From contig NZ_CP091716.1 of assembly GCF_022009635.1 (NCBI RefSeq), positions 2,557,001 through 2,621,000 of the forward strand: DNA of 64,000 bases. Reading direction: 5' to 3'. Source of the stretch: Variovorax paradoxus (GTDB lineage Bacteria; Pseudomonadota; Gammaproteobacteria; Burkholderiales; Burkholderiaceae_C). How positions within the stretch are numbered: the stretch's first letter is position 1; the number at the start of each line of letters is the position of its first letter. The notes under the pieces are model-generated. The model was given only the letters and a program-made list of their open reading frames with translations. It had not been told where the DNA came from and did not search any database. Position numbers and translations under genes: made by a program. Below, in pieces: positions 1 through 8,611 of the stretch.

Positions 1-400
1 GCAGCGGATGGAAGTGCACGCCCGCGCGGTCCCAGCGCGAGGTGGAATAGATCGACGCCGCGAAGGCCACCACGCCGGTGAGCGCCACCATCATGGTCGA
101 GAGCCGGTCGGCCACCAGCACGATGCCGAAGGGCGCGCGCCAGTTGCCCGGCAGGTACACGCCAATGGAGCCGGGTCCGCCGCCGGTTTCGGGCGCGTTC
201 ACCCAGCGCAGCAGCGCCAGCGCCGCCAGCAGGCCGACGAGGCCCGAGACCACGCTCAGGAAAGACTTGGTGCGCCGGCGGTTCTCGCCCAGCAGCAGCA
301 TGAGCGCGGCCGTGAGCATTGGCACGAGGATCGGCACCGCCACCAGGTGCGGCATGCTGAACTCGAGCAGCTGGTCGAGAAGGTGGAAGATTTCTGTCAT
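1..400 (-). CDS. mrpD: Mrp Na+/H+ antiporter subunit D (partial)
   Basis: N-terminal 133 residues of an integral membrane subunit of the multisubunit Mrp/Pha/Mnh cation/proton antiporter, related to NuoM/NuoN of complex I. It begins MTEIFHLLDQ and shows hydrophobic helices around residues 18-37 and 47-63, then a further membrane stretch after the NWRAPFGI segment typical of MrpD. The rest lies beyond the left edge. It follows mrpC on the same strand after an 82-bp spacer, unusual for these tightly packed operons. An earlier ATG overlapping the mrpC stop opens only a 28-codon frame that ends in a stop overlapping this ATG, so the start at 400 is preferred. The role is inferred from similarity and from the neighbouring mrpA and mrpC. 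Confidence 0.85.
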   Translation of the reverse strand, partial: MTEIFHLLDQLLEFSMPHLVAVPILVPMLTAALMLLLGENRRRTKSFLSVVSGLVGLLAALALLRWVNAPETGGGPGSIGVYLPGNWRAPFGIVLVADRLSTMMVALTGVVAFAASIYSTSRWDRAGVHFHPL

Positions 401-440
401 TGGCTAGCCCCCAGGCTTGCCACTGCGTGTGCTGCGCCAA

Positions 441-475
441 CCCCCTCACGGGGGCCCGCGCCTTCGGGCGGCCGT
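441..475. other. hairpin-rich spacer between mrpC and mrpD
   Basis: The 82-bp gap contains CCCCC-TCAC-GGGGG (441-454), followed by a second GC-rich stem with a TTCG loop. No T-run follows, so these are not clear terminators. They may slow transcription or protect mRNA ends between mrpC and mrpD. Confidence 0.3.
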
Positions 476-482
476 GCGGCGC

Positions 483-833
483 TCATTCCGCCTCCTGCCG
501 TTCTTCACCGTCCACGTGGTCGGTGCCGGTGAGGCCGCGCGAGGTGAGCATCACGACCAGGAAGAGCGCCGTCATCGCGAAGCCGATCACGATGGCGGTG
601 AGCACCAGCGCCTGCGGCATCGGGTCGGCCGTGTTGGCCAGCGTGGCCTGGAAGCCCTTGATGAGCACCGGCTCGCTGTCGACCTTGAGCCGGCCCATGC
701 TGAAGATGAACAGGTTGACCGCGTACGAGATCAGCGTCAGGCCCATGATGACCTGGAAGGTGCGCGGGCGCAGCAGCATGTAGACGCCCGAGCCGGTGAG
801 CACGCCGATGGCGAGTGCGAGCACGATTTCCAT
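483..833 (-). CDS. mrpC: Mrp Na+/H+ antiporter subunit C
   Basis: A 116-residue membrane protein of the NuoK/MrpC/MnhC family, the small subunit of the Mrp antiporter. Three hydrophobic helices are visible (about residues 3-22, 28-48 and 68-95), and the length matches the family (110-125). The start codon overlaps the mrpA stop by one base (TGATG), which implies translational coupling. The C-terminus after the third helix is charged (DHVDGEERQEAE). The complex exports Na+ (and often K+ or Li+) in exchange for protons and supports pH and salt tolerance; the actual cation cannot be read from sequence. Confidence 0.9.
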   Translation of the reverse strand: MEIVLALAIGVLTGSGVYMLLRPRTFQVIMGLTLISYAVNLFIFSMGRLKVDSEPVLIKGFQATLANTADPMPQALVLTAIVIGFAMTALFLVVMLTSRGLTGTDHVDGEERQEAE

Positions 834-3781
834 CAGCCGGCTCCTCCCTCGGCCGCGGCGACGGCGGACGCCTCGGATTCTTTTTCTTTTTGCTCGTCGG
901 CCCAGCGGTGGCTACGGATCGACTGGTGGGCCAGCGCGGTCAGGATCAGCATGGTGGCGCCGAGCACCAGCGCGAACACGCCGATGTCGAAGAAGAGGGC
1001 GCTGGGCACGTGCACTTCGCCCAGCACCGGCAGGTGCAGGTGCGCGGTGTGCGTGGTCAGGAAGGGGTAGCCGAAGAACACCGCGCCGCCGCCGGTGGCC
1101 AGCGCCAGCAGCAGGCCGATGGCGATCCAGCGGCGCGGGTAGATGCGCAGGTGCTCTTCCACCCATTCGGTGCCCGACACGATGAACTGCAGCACCAGCG
1201 CGACCGACATCACCAGCCCGGCGACGAAGCCGCCACCCGGCGCGTTGTGGCCGCGCATGAAGAAGTAGACCGACACCAGCACCGAGATGGGCAGCAGCAG
1301 TCGCACCAGCACGGCCGGCACCATCAGGTAGCCGACGGCGGTGTCCTTGGCGCGGCGCGGGTTCAGCAGGTCGCTGCTGCCGTCGTCGGCCTGCAGCCGC
1401 TGCTGGATCGGCAGCGCCATCGACTCGATGGCGGGGCGGAAGCGCCGCAGCAGCGCATACACCGTGAGCGCCACGATGCCCAGCACGGTGATCTCGCCGA
1501 AGGTGTCGAAGCCGCGGAAGTCGACCAGCATCACGTTGACCACGTTCGTGCCACCGCCCTCGGTGAGCGCGCGTTCGAGGAAGAAGGGCGAAATGCTCTG
1601 CGGGAATTCGCGCGTCATCATGGCCCAGGCCAGCGCGGCCATGCCGCTGCCCGCGATGGCGGCGATCAGCAAGTCGCGGCCGCGGCGGCCCCAGGGCCTG
1701 AGCCGCGCCCGCGCGGGCTGCACGACGTCCTTGCTGCGCATCGGCAGCCAGCGCAGGCCCAGCAGGATCAGCACCGTGGTGACGGCCTCGACCACCAGCT
1801 GGGTCAGCGCGAGGTCGGGGGCCGAGAACCAGATGTAGGTAACGCACGAGACCAGGCCCGCTCCTGCTGCCAGCATCAGTGCCGCCAGCCGGTGGAACTT
1901 GGCCTGCCACGCGGCGGCCACCGCGCAGGTGCCGCCGATGAGCCAGGTCATGGCGAACATCGGCGAGAAGGGCAGCAGCTCGCGCGTGCCGGGCGCGGCG
2001 GGCGTGAGCGAGAGCGCGGCGGTCGCGCCCGCGACGGCCACCACCACCAGCAGCAGCAACTGCCACTGCATGCGCTTCGTGCCGAACAGGCGGCGGCTGC
2101 GCCGGCCGGCTTCGCTCAGCAGCGCGATCAGGTGCTCGAAGATGACCTGGCCGTCGAAGCGGTGCAGCAGCGGCGTGTTCTCGAGGCCGCCTCTCGCGCG
2201 CCGGCGGCGCTGCAGCAGGTAGAGCGCGGCGCCGCCCGCCAGCGCCACGAAGCTCATCAGCAGCGGCAGGTTGAAGCCGTGCCAGACGGCCAGGCTGTAT
2301 TCGGGCAGCGTGCCGCCGACCACGGGCGTGGCGGCGGCGGCGAGCATCGGCCCGACGGACCATGCCGGCGCCACGCCCACCACCAGGCACAGCAGCACCA
2401 GCAACTCGACCGGCACGCGCATCCAGTGCGGCGGCTCGTGCGGATGCTTGGGCACCTCGTCGCCGCAGGGCGGCCCGAAGAACACGTCGAACACGAAGCG
2501 CGCCGAATACGCCACGCTGAAGATGCCGGCGATGGTCGCGATGACCGGCAGGCTGAAGTCGACCCACGGCGTGGCCTGGATGAACACCGTCTCGGCGAAG
2601 AACATTTCCTTCGAGAGGAAGCCGTTGAGCAGCGGCACGCCGGCCATCGAGGCGCTGGCGATGATGGCCAGCGTGCCCGTGATGGGCATGAGCCGCATCA
2701 GGCCGCTGAGCTTGCGGATGTCGCGCGTGCCGGTCTCGTGGTCGATGATGCCGGCCGCCATGAACAGCGACGCCTTGAAGGTCGCGTGGTTCATCACGTG
2801 GAAGACGGCGGCCACGGCGGCGAGCGGGCTGTTCAGGCCCAGCAGCAGCGTGATGAGCCCGAGGTGCGAGATGGTCGAGTAGGCGAGCAGCGCTTTCAGG
2901 TCGCGCTGGAACATGGCGATGAAGCCGCCCAGCAGCAGCGTGATGGCGCCCGCGCCGCCCACCAGCCAGAACCATTGCTCGGTGCCCGAGAGCACCGGCC
3001 ACAGCCGCGCCATGAGGAACACGCCCAGCTTCACCATGGTGGCCGAGTGCAGGTAGGCCGACACCGGCGTGGGCGCGGCCATCGCGCGCGGCAGCCAGAA
3101 GTGGAACGGGAACTGCGCGCTCTTGGTGAAGGCGCCGAGCAATATCAGCACCAGCGCGACCGGGTAGAGCGCATGCGCGCGGATCAAATCGCCCGAGGCC
3201 AGCACCACGTCGAGTTCGTAGCTGCCGACGATGCGGCCCAGCACCAGCACGCCCGCCAGCAGGCACAGCCCGCCCGCGCCGGTGACGGTGAGCGCCATGC
3301 GCGCGCCGCGCCGCGCGTCACGGCGGTGGTGCCAGTAGCCGATCAGCAGGAAGGAGAAAAGGCTGGTGAGCTCCCAGAAGAGCACCATCTGGATGAGATT
3401 GCCCGAGAGCACCACACCCATCATCGCGCCCATGAACGCGAGGAAGAACGAGAAGAAGCGCGGCACCGGGTCGGAGGCCGACATGTAGTAGCGCGCATAC
3501 AGCACCACCAGCGCGCCGATGCCCAGCACCAGCATGCAGAACAGCCATGCGAAGCCGTCCATGCGGAACACCAGGTTCAGGCCGAGGGCCGGCAGCCACT
3601 GGATTTCTTGCCGCAGCACGTTGCCGTGCGCGATCTGCGGAAAGAGCCACGCGGTCTGGATGGCGCAGCCCAGCGCCACGAGCCCCGCGAGCGTCGACTC
3701 CCTGTTGCGCGCGTTGGAAGGCATCAACGCGGCCAGCACGCTGGCAATGAATGGGAGGGCGACGAGAAAGACCAGGGGCAT
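833..3781 (-). CDS. mrpA: Mrp Na+/H+ antiporter subunit A/B fusion
   Basis: A 982-residue polytopic membrane protein. The N-terminal two thirds is NuoL-like, with MVLFWELTSLFSFLLIGYW carrying the conserved membrane glutamate of this superfamily and the segment HSATMVKLGVFLMARLWP of the proton-channel core. The C-terminal part (about residues 800-950) matches MrpB, including RGHNAPGGGFVAGL. This length is typical of proteins in which MrpA and MrpB are fused, as in proteobacterial PhaAB systems. It is the first gene of the operon and is followed by mrpC with a one-base overlap. The 76 bp upstream separate it from crcB and hold a CCTTAT/ATAAGG inverted repeat (3816-3842). Confidence 0.92.
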   Translation of the reverse strand: MPLVFLVALPFIASVLAALMPSNARNRESTLAGLVALGCAIQTAWLFPQIAHGNVLRQEIQWLPALGLNLVFRMDGFAWLFCMLVLGIGALVVLYARYYMSASDPVPRFFSFFLAFMGAMMGVVLSGNLIQMVLFWELTSLFSFLLIGYWHHRRDARRGARMALTVTGAGGLCLLAGVLVLGRIVGSYELDVVLASGDLIRAHALYPVALVLILLGAFTKSAQFPFHFWLPRAMAAPTPVSAYLHSATMVKLGVFLMARLWPVLSGTEQWFWLVGGAGAITLLLGGFIAMFQRDLKALLAYSTISHLGLITLLLGLNSPLAAVAAVFHVMNHATFKASLFMAAGIIDHETGTRDIRKLSGLMRLMPITGTLAIIASASMAGVPLLNGFLSKEMFFAETVFIQATPWVDFSLPVIATIAGIFSVAYSARFVFDVFFGPPCGDEVPKHPHEPPHWMRVPVELLVLLCLVVGVAPAWSVGPMLAAAATPVVGGTLPEYSLAVWHGFNLPLLMSFVALAGGAALYLLQRRRRARGGLENTPLLHRFDGQVIFEHLIALLSEAGRRSRRLFGTKRMQWQLLLLVVVAVAGATAALSLTPAAPGTRELLPFSPMFAMTWLIGGTCAVAAAWQAKFHRLAALMLAAGAGLVSCVTYIWFSAPDLALTQLVVEAVTTVLILLGLRWLPMRSKDVVQPARARLRPWGRRGRDLLIAAIAGSGMAALAWAMMTREFPQSISPFFLERALTEGGGTNVVNVMLVDFRGFDTFGEITVLGIVALTVYALLRRFRPAIESMALPIQQRLQADDGSSDLLNPRRAKDTAVGYLMVPAVLVRLLLPISVLVSVYFFMRGHNAPGGGFVAGLVMSVALVLQFIVSGTEWVEEHLRIYPRRWIAIGLLLALATGGGAVFFGYPFLTTHTAHLHLPVLGEVHVPSALFFDIGVFALVLGATMLILTALAHQSIRSHRWADEQKEKESEASAVAAAEGGAG

Positions 3782-3857
3782 TGTGGTTGATTCTATCGGC
3801 GGCCCCTATCAAAGGCCTTATCTATAACCGCAAGACATAAGGCAGTTTTCGGGACAT

Positions 3858-4235
3858 TCAGGCCGAGAAAGCCTGCACGGTTCGAAAGCCGAGCCAGGTG
3901 AGGCACAACGAGCCGCCCAGGTGCAGCATGAGCGTGGCCAGCGCGAGGCCGAGCCGGCCATTCATCAGCATGCCGACGATCTCTGCCGAGAAACTGGAGA
4001 AGGTGGTGAGCGTGCCGAGGAAGCCTGTGATGACCATCAGGCGCCAGGCCGGGTCGATGTCCGGCAGGCCGTTGAACACGCCGATGGCGATGCCGATGAG
4101 ATAGCCGCCGATCAGGTTGACCGCCAGCGTGCCCCAGGGAAGCACGCCTCCGGGGTTGAGCCAGGTGGCAAAGCCCCAGCGCATGAGGGCGCCGACGCAG
4201 GCGGCAAGACAGATGACAAGGGCGTTCAGCAGCAT
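3858..4235 (-). CDS. crcB: CrcB/Fluc fluoride channel
   Basis: A 125-residue four-helix membrane protein of the CrcB (Fluc) family, which lets fluoride leave the cell. Family landmarks are the N-terminal GALMRW, the glycine-rich TLAVNLIGGYLIG (with the conserved Asn) and TGFLGTLTTFSSFSAE, the phenylalanine-rich pore signature. The ATG at 4235 is preferred over one six codons upstream because it matches the usual family N-terminus. A fluoride riboswitch is commonly found before crcB, but I could not recognise one here. No second crcB copy is visible, so it probably works as a homodimer. Confidence 0.9.
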   Translation of the reverse strand: MLLNALVICLAACVGALMRWGFATWLNPGGVLPWGTLAVNLIGGYLIGIAIGVFNGLPDIDPAWRLMVITGFLGTLTTFSSFSAEIVGMLMNGRLGLALATLMLHLGGSLCLTWLGFRTVQAFSA

Positions 4236-4276
4236 GCGGGGGATTATCCGCAAGCCGCCGCCGATGAGTCGGCAAT

Positions 4277-4300
4277 GAAAAAGCCGCCCGGAGGCGGCTT
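4277..4300 (-). terminator. intrinsic terminator after the HhH protein gene
   Basis: On the minus strand GCCGCC and GGCGGC form a stem with a short loop, followed by TTTTTC. It lies 20 bp after the stop codon of the helix-hairpin-helix gene and before crcB. Confidence 0.8.
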
Positions 4301-4319
4301 CGTGGTGTGCCGGAGAGGC

Positions 4320-4637
4320 TCAGGACTTGGAGGCCTTGGCCGCCTTGCCTTCCTTGGGCGCGGCGGCCCCTTCGGAGAAGGCCTGGCCGTTGACCGTGAG
4401 GCCCTCGGCCGACAGCTTGGCGGCCTTCTTTTCCTTCACGCCCTTCACGCGCTGCATGAAGTCGGGCCAGTCCTTGAATTCCTTTTCCTTGCGCGCGTCG
4501 ATGATGCGCTTGGACATGGCGGGCCCGACACCCTTGAGGCCGTCGAGTTCGGCAGCCGTGCCCTTGTTGGCGTCGACGGCGGCGAACGAGGCGACGGCGA
4601 ACAGCATGGCCGTGGTGGCCAACAGCTTCTTGAACAT
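4320..4637 (-). CDS. secreted ComEA-like helix-hairpin-helix protein
   Basis: A 105-residue protein with a cleavable signal peptide (MFKKLLATTAMLFAVASFA) followed by one helix-hairpin-helix DNA-binding unit: VDANKGTAAELDGLKGVGPA then MSKRIIDARKEKEFKDW. This is the layout of ComEA, the periplasmic DNA receptor of natural transformation, and of short exported HhH proteins common in Burkholderiales. The C-terminal tail is rich in Ala, Lys and Glu. The start at 4637 is supported by GGGAG just upstream and by the signal peptide; a longer frame to 4742 would destroy that signal. Binding of double-stranded DNA in the periplasm is an inference. Confidence 0.8.
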   Translation of the reverse strand: MFKKLLATTAMLFAVASFAAVDANKGTAAELDGLKGVGPAMSKRIIDARKEKEFKDWPDFMQRVKGVKEKKAAKLSAEGLTVNGQAFSEGAAAPKEGKAAKASKS

Positions 4638-4775
4638 ATTGAAAACTCCCTGTGATTTGTTGATGTGACTGACAGCCGACAAGAACGTCGGCCCGGGCAC
4701 AACGGGATCAGGGAGCGGGGCGTTGACGCCCTCGGGCCGCAACAGCCTCCGGGTGACTATTGTTCTGAATTGTGG

Positions 4776-5945
4776 TCAGAGTTCTTCCACGCGGCGGGGC
4801 GGATAGCTGTCCCAAGCCTGGCAGCCGGGGCAGTGCCAGAAGTACTGGTGCGCCTCGAAACCGCAGGCCGCGCAGCGATAGCGCATCAGCGGCCGCGTGG
4901 CCTGGTCGAGCGCGCGCTGCACCTGCGGATGGAACTGCTCGTGCTCGAAGCGCTCGCCCGCGAGCCAGCGCGACGCGGCCACCAGCGATGGCTGCTGCGC
5001 GAGGTGGGCGATGTAGCCGTCGCGCGGCGTGGGTTGCGGCTCTTCCGCGGTGGCGCTGGGCGTGCCGCCGAGGGCGATGAGTGCCTCGAGCACGTCGATC
5101 GACGGCGACTCCACATAGCGCCGCTGCAGCAGCGCCAGCGCTTCGCCTTCGCGATGCGCGCCGACGGCCGCCTGCTGCAGCGTGGCGGCATAGAGCGGCA
5201 GCGCGAGCGGTGCGGTTTCGCTGAGTGCCACGAGGGTGTCGAAGGCGGCGGCCGGCTCGCTCTTGCGCAGCTGGAGGTTGGCGGTATCGATGGCCGGGCG
5301 CGGCGCCTGCGGAGCCAGCTCGACCGCCTGCGCCAGCAGCTTGGTGGCGCCGGGCAGGTCGCTGGCGGCCACGCGTTCGGTGGCCTGCTCGCACAGGTGA
5401 TGCGCGCGGCGCGTGGCGTAGCTCGCCTGGTCGGACTCGTCGAGCTTCTGGGCCACATCGGCGGCCTGGGCCCATTCGCGCGAGCGTTCGTAGATGGCCA
5501 GCAGCGAGAGCCGCGCCTCGTTCTCGTAGCGCGTGCCTTCGAGCTTCTGCAGCGCGGCTTCGGCGCGGTCGAGCAGGCCGGCGCGCAGGAAGTCCTGCGC
5601 CAGGGCGTGCTGGGCGCGTTCACGGTCGGTGCGACTCAGGTCGCCGCGACCCAGCAGGTGCTCGTGCACGCGCACGGCGCGCTGGTATTCGCCGCGGCGG
5701 CGAAACAGGTTGCCGAGGGCGAAATGCAGCTCCTGCGTGTCGGGGTCGTTCTGCACGGCCTCGATGAAGGCGTCGATGGCCTGGTCCTGCTGCTCGTTGA
5801 GCAGGAAGTTCAGGCCGCGGAAGTAGGCCTTGGGGGCTTGCCTGTTCTCGAGCTTGAGCTGGCGGATGTCGAAGCGCGATGCGAGCCAGCCCAGCACGAA
5901 GGCGATGGGCAGGCCGATCAGCAGCCAGCTGGGATCAAAGTCCAT
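4776..5945 (-). CDS. lapB: lipopolysaccharide assembly protein LapB
   Basis: A 389-residue protein, the same length as E. coli LapB (YciM). It has an N-terminal membrane anchor (WLLIGLPIAFVLGWLASR), a series of TPR helices (about residues 35-330; for example YFRGLNFLLNEQQDQAIDAF) and a C-terminal rubredoxin-like zinc or iron site with two CxxC pairs (YRCAACGF and HCPGCQAW). In enterobacteria LapB guides FtsH-mediated degradation of LpxC and so balances LPS synthesis. The start overlaps the lapA stop by 11 bp, the usual lapAB coupling. The start at 5945 is chosen over an upstream Pro/Arg-rich extension because MDFDPSWLL is the family N-terminus. Confidence 0.93.
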   Translation of the reverse strand: MDFDPSWLLIGLPIAFVLGWLASRFDIRQLKLENRQAPKAYFRGLNFLLNEQQDQAIDAFIEAVQNDPDTQELHFALGNLFRRRGEYQRAVRVHEHLLGRGDLSRTDRERAQHALAQDFLRAGLLDRAEAALQKLEGTRYENEARLSLLAIYERSREWAQAADVAQKLDESDQASYATRRAHHLCEQATERVAASDLPGATKLLAQAVELAPQAPRPAIDTANLQLRKSEPAAAFDTLVALSETAPLALPLYAATLQQAAVGAHREGEALALLQRRYVESPSIDVLEALIALGGTPSATAEEPQPTPRDGYIAHLAQQPSLVAASRWLAGERFEHEQFHPQVQRALDQATRPLMRYRCAACGFEAHQYFWHCPGCQAWDSYPPRRVEEL

Positions 5946-6273
5946 GTTGACGTACGGCGGGAAGGTCGGTGGCGGAAATGGGCGGGGCCGCGACGGGGGC
6001 GGCCGTGGCCGCCGGTGCCACGGGGAGGGGGGCTTCGGAAGGAACTGCTGGCAACTGCGCCGCCGCGGTACGGTGTTTCCACCAGCCCGGCAGCATGCCG
6101 AGCGCACCCACCACGAGCCCGCCGGCGAAGGCCGCGAGCACGACGAGCACCAGCGGTGCGCGCCAGTAGGTGCCGAAGAAGAAATAGACGGTCGCGTCGT
6201 GCTGGTTGTTCAGCGCGAAGGCGAAGAGCGTAAAAAAAATGGCTGCCTTGAGCAGCCACAGGAGGTATTTCAT
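5935..6273 (-). CDS. lapA: LapA-family inner membrane protein (DUF1049)
   Basis: A 112-residue membrane protein with two helices (about residues 4-22 and 40-62) separated by NNQHDATVYFFFGTYWRAPL, the DUF1049/LapA signature. The C-terminal 45 residues form an Ala/Pro-rich cytoplasmic tail. It overlaps lapB, with which it works in LPS assembly control in enterobacteria. It follows ihfB on the same strand, the conserved rpsA-ihfB-lapA-lapB order. Confidence 0.88.
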   Translation of the reverse strand: MKYLLWLLKAAIFFTLFAFALNNQHDATVYFFFGTYWRAPLVLVVLAAFAGGLVVGALGMLPGWWKHRTAAAQLPAVPSEAPLPVAPAATAAPVAAPPISATDLPAVRQHGL

Positions 6274-6330
6274 GCACGTTCCCGTTGGCGGGACGATTCT
6301 ACGTTTGCAGCCATCGGGGCCGCCTGTCCG

Positions 6331-6657
6331 TCAGGCCTTGCGGGCCTTGGCTTCCTTGCCGGCGTCGAGCTCTGCCGTCTTGGCATCCACCGCTTCGCGC
6401 AGCGCCTTGCCGGGCTTGAAGTGCGGCACCCGTTTTTCGGGGATCTGCACGCTCTCGCCCGAACGCGGGTTGCGGCCGATGCGCGGCGGACGGCGGTTGA
6501 CCGAGAAGCTGCCGAAGCCACGGATCTCGATGCGGTGTCCGCGCACCAGCGCGTCGCTCATCGCGTCGAGGATGGTCTTGACTGCGTATTCGGCGTCGCG
6601 GTGCGTCAGTTGCGCAAAGCGGGCTGCGAGTTCTTCGACGAGGTCTGAGCGGGTCAT
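6331..6657 (-). CDS. ihfB: integration host factor subunit beta
   Basis: A 108-residue HU/IHF-family DNA-bending protein. It has the N-terminal [20 protein letters not shown] helix pair, the beta-arm sequence [25 protein letters not shown] with the intercalating proline context, and [16 protein letters not shown]. With IhfA it forms the heterodimer that bends DNA at specific sites and helps sigma-54 promoters, recombination and replication. It lies directly behind rpsA, a placement conserved across Proteobacteria, although a strong terminator sits in between (6680-6717). The tail beyond the family core is short and Lys/Ala-rich. Confidence 0.95.
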   Translation of the reverse strand: MTRSDLVEELAARFAQLTHRDAEYAVKTILDAMSDALVRGHRIEIRGFGSFSVNRRPPRIGRNPRSGESVQIPEKRVPHFKPGKALREAVDAKTAELDAGKEAKARKA

Positions 6658-6679
6658 AGGCCAAACAAAAACGTGGACG

Positions 6680-6717
6680 AAAAAAAAGACAGAGCGGCCC
6701 CAGGGCCTGCTCTGTCT
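6680..6717 (-). terminator. strong intrinsic terminator after rpsA
   Basis: On the minus strand AGACAGAGC (6709-6717 arm) pairs with GCTCTGTCT (6687-6695 arm), with an inner GGCC/GGGC stem, followed by a run of eight T. It starts 12 bp after the rpsA stop and ends 23 bp before the ihfB start, so ihfB must depend on read-through or on a promoter inside rpsA. Confidence 0.88.
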
Positions 6718-6728
6718 CCGGACTCAGC

Positions 6729-8417
6729 TTACTTGTTGTCGCTGTTGTCGAGCTTGGCGCGCAGCAGTGCGCCCAGGCTGGTCGTGCCCGCGTTTTCGCG
6801 TGCCGACTGCTGGCTCAGGCTGGCCATGGCGCCTTGTTCGTCGACCATGTCCTTCTGCTTGATCGACAGCTGGATGTTGCGGGTCTTGCGATCCACGTTC
6901 ACGACGATGGCGGTGACTTCGTCGCCTTCCTTCAGCACGTTGCGGGCATCTTCGACGCGGTCGCGCGAGATTTCCGAAGCACGCAGGTAGCCGATGATGT
7001 CTTCGCCGAGGTCGATTTCAGCGCCGCGGGCGTCCACGGTCTTGACCTTGCCGGTCACGATCTGGCCCTTGTCGTTCACGGTGGTGAACGTGGTGAACGG
7101 GTCGCTGTCGAGCTGCTTGATGCCCAGCGAGATGCGCTCGCGGTCGACGTCGACTGCCAGCACGATCGCTTCGACTTCCTGGCCCTTCTTGTAGTTGCGA
7201 ACGGCGGTTTCGCCGGCTTCGTTCCACGAGAGGTCCGACAGGTGCACCAGGCCGTCGATGCCGGCAGCCAGGCCCACGAACACGCCGAAGTCGGTGATCG
7301 ACTTGATCGGGCCCTTGACGCGGTCGCCACGCTTCGTGTTCTGAGCGAACTCTTGCCACGGGTTGGCCTTGCACTGCTTCATGCCCAGGCTGATGCGGCG
7401 CTTGTCTTCGTCGATTTCCAGGACCATGACTTCGACTTCGTCGCCCAGCGAGACGATCTTGTTCGGAGCGATGTTCTTGTTGGTCCAGTCCATTTCGGAG
7501 ACGTGCACCAGGCCTTCGATGCCGGGTTCGAGTTCGACGAACGCGCCGTAGTCGGCAATGTTCGTGACCTTGCCGAACAGGCGGGTCGATTGCGGGTAGC
7601 GGCGCGAAACGCCCATCCACGGGTCATCACCCATTTGCTTGAGACCCAGCGAGACACGGTTCTTTTCGGTGTCGAACTTGAGGATCTTGGCGGTGATTTC
7701 CTGGCCGGCCTGAACGACTTCGCTCGGGTGGCGGACACGGCGCCATGCCATGTCGGTGATGTGCAGCAGGCCGTCGATGCCGCCGAGGTCCACGAACGCA
7801 CCGTATTCGGTGATGTTCTTGACCACGCCGCGCACGACTGCGCCTTCCTTCAGCGTTTCCATCAGCTTGGCGCGTTCTTCGCCCATGCTGGCTTCGACCA
7901 CGGCACGGCGCGACAGCACGACGTTGTTGCGCTTGCGGTCGAGCTTGATGACCTTGAATTCGAGGGTCTTGTTCTCGTACGGGGTCAGGTCCTTGATCGG
8001 ACGCGTGTCGATCAGCGAGCCCGGCAGGAATGCGCGGATGCCGTTGACCAGGACCGTGAGGCCGCCCTTGACCTTGCCGCTGGTGGTGCCGGTGACGAAG
8101 TCGCCCGATTCCAGCGCCTTCTCGAGCGCGAGCCACGAAGCCAGACGCTTGGCGGTGTCGCGCGAGAGGATGGTGTCGCCGTAGCCGTTTTCGACGCTGC
8201 CGATGGCAACGGAAACGAAGTCACCGGCCTGAACTTCGAGTTCGCCCTTGTCGTTCTTGAACTCTTCGATCGGCACATACGCTTCGGACTTCAGACCGGC
8301 GTTGACGACGACGTGGTTGTGTTCGACACGCACGACTTCGGCCGTGATGACCTCGCCGGTGCGCATTTCGGAACGCTTCAGGGACTCTTCGAATAGGTCG
8401 GCAAAAGATTCAGACAT
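6729..8417 (-). CDS. rpsA: 30S ribosomal protein S1
   Basis: A 562-residue protein with six S1 (OB-fold) RNA-binding repeats; typical repeat motifs are [41 protein letters not shown] and [21 protein letters not shown]. The length equals that of proteobacterial S1 (about 557-570). S1 brings mRNA to the 30S subunit during initiation. The gene starts 194 bp after aroA-cmk, and that gap holds a terminator-like hairpin, so rpsA probably has its own promoter and its own feedback control. A terminator follows it. Confidence 0.97.
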   Translation of the reverse strand: MSESFADLFEESLKRSEMRTGEVITAEVVRVEHNHVVVNAGLKSEAYVPIEEFKNDKGELEVQAGDFVSVAIGSVENGYGDTILSRDTAKRLASWLALEKALESGDFVTGTTSGKVKGGLTVLVNGIRAFLPGSLIDTRPIKDLTPYENKTLEFKVIKLDRKRNNVVLSRRAVVEASMGEERAKLMETLKEGAVVRGVVKNITEYGAFVDLGGIDGLLHITDMAWRRVRHPSEVVQAGQEITAKILKFDTEKNRVSLGLKQMGDDPWMGVSRRYPQSTRLFGKVTNIADYGAFVELEPGIEGLVHVSEMDWTNKNIAPNKIVSLGDEVEVMVLEIDEDKRRISLGMKQCKANPWQEFAQNTKRGDRVKGPIKSITDFGVFVGLAAGIDGLVHLSDLSWNEAGETAVRNYKKGQEVEAIVLAVDVDRERISLGIKQLDSDPFTTFTTVNDKGQIVTGKVKTVDARGAEIDLGEDIIGYLRASEISRDRVEDARNVLKEGDEVTAIVVNVDRKTRNIQLSIKQKDMVDEQGAMASLSQQSARENAGTTSLGALLRAKLDNSDNK

Positions 8418-8529
8418 TTATGGTTCCTTCCGTCAGGCAGGGTTGGCAGGCGCTCTTGCGAAATTGCGTGCGGCTGCTGTGGGTCTGGAGACGGCGGTTT
8501 TGTGGGCTGGTGCCCGGTTGGTTAAACAA

Positions 8530-8570
8530 CCAGCAGGCCGGTGCGCTGTCGCGCGAAGAGAGCCTGCTGG
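8530..8570 (-). terminator. terminator-like hairpin between cmk and rpsA
   Basis: CCAGCAGGC (8530-8538) and GCCTGCTGG (8562-8570) form a 9-bp perfect stem with a 23-base loop. On the minus strand it is followed by TTGTTTAACC, a weak T-rich tract. It could end or thin out transcription from the aroA-cmk unit before rpsA. Confidence 0.4.
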
Positions 8571-8611
8571 AGCGGTATGCGCCTTCGGATATTCCGTCTG
8601 GCGCCAGCTTT

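Noticed and set aside
401..486. 28-codon frame overlapping the mrpC stop
   Set aside because: Ends in a stop that overlaps the mrpD ATG and has no family match; treated as spacer.
815..3790. Long plus-strand open frame opposite mrpA
   Set aside because: Rich in His, Arg, Gln and Glu with no recognisable domain; it is the antisense image of a high-GC membrane-protein gene.
4236..4276. Possible fluoride riboswitch before crcB
   Set aside because: The gap is only about 40 bp to the preceding terminator and I could not find the conserved GGNGATGG-type core.
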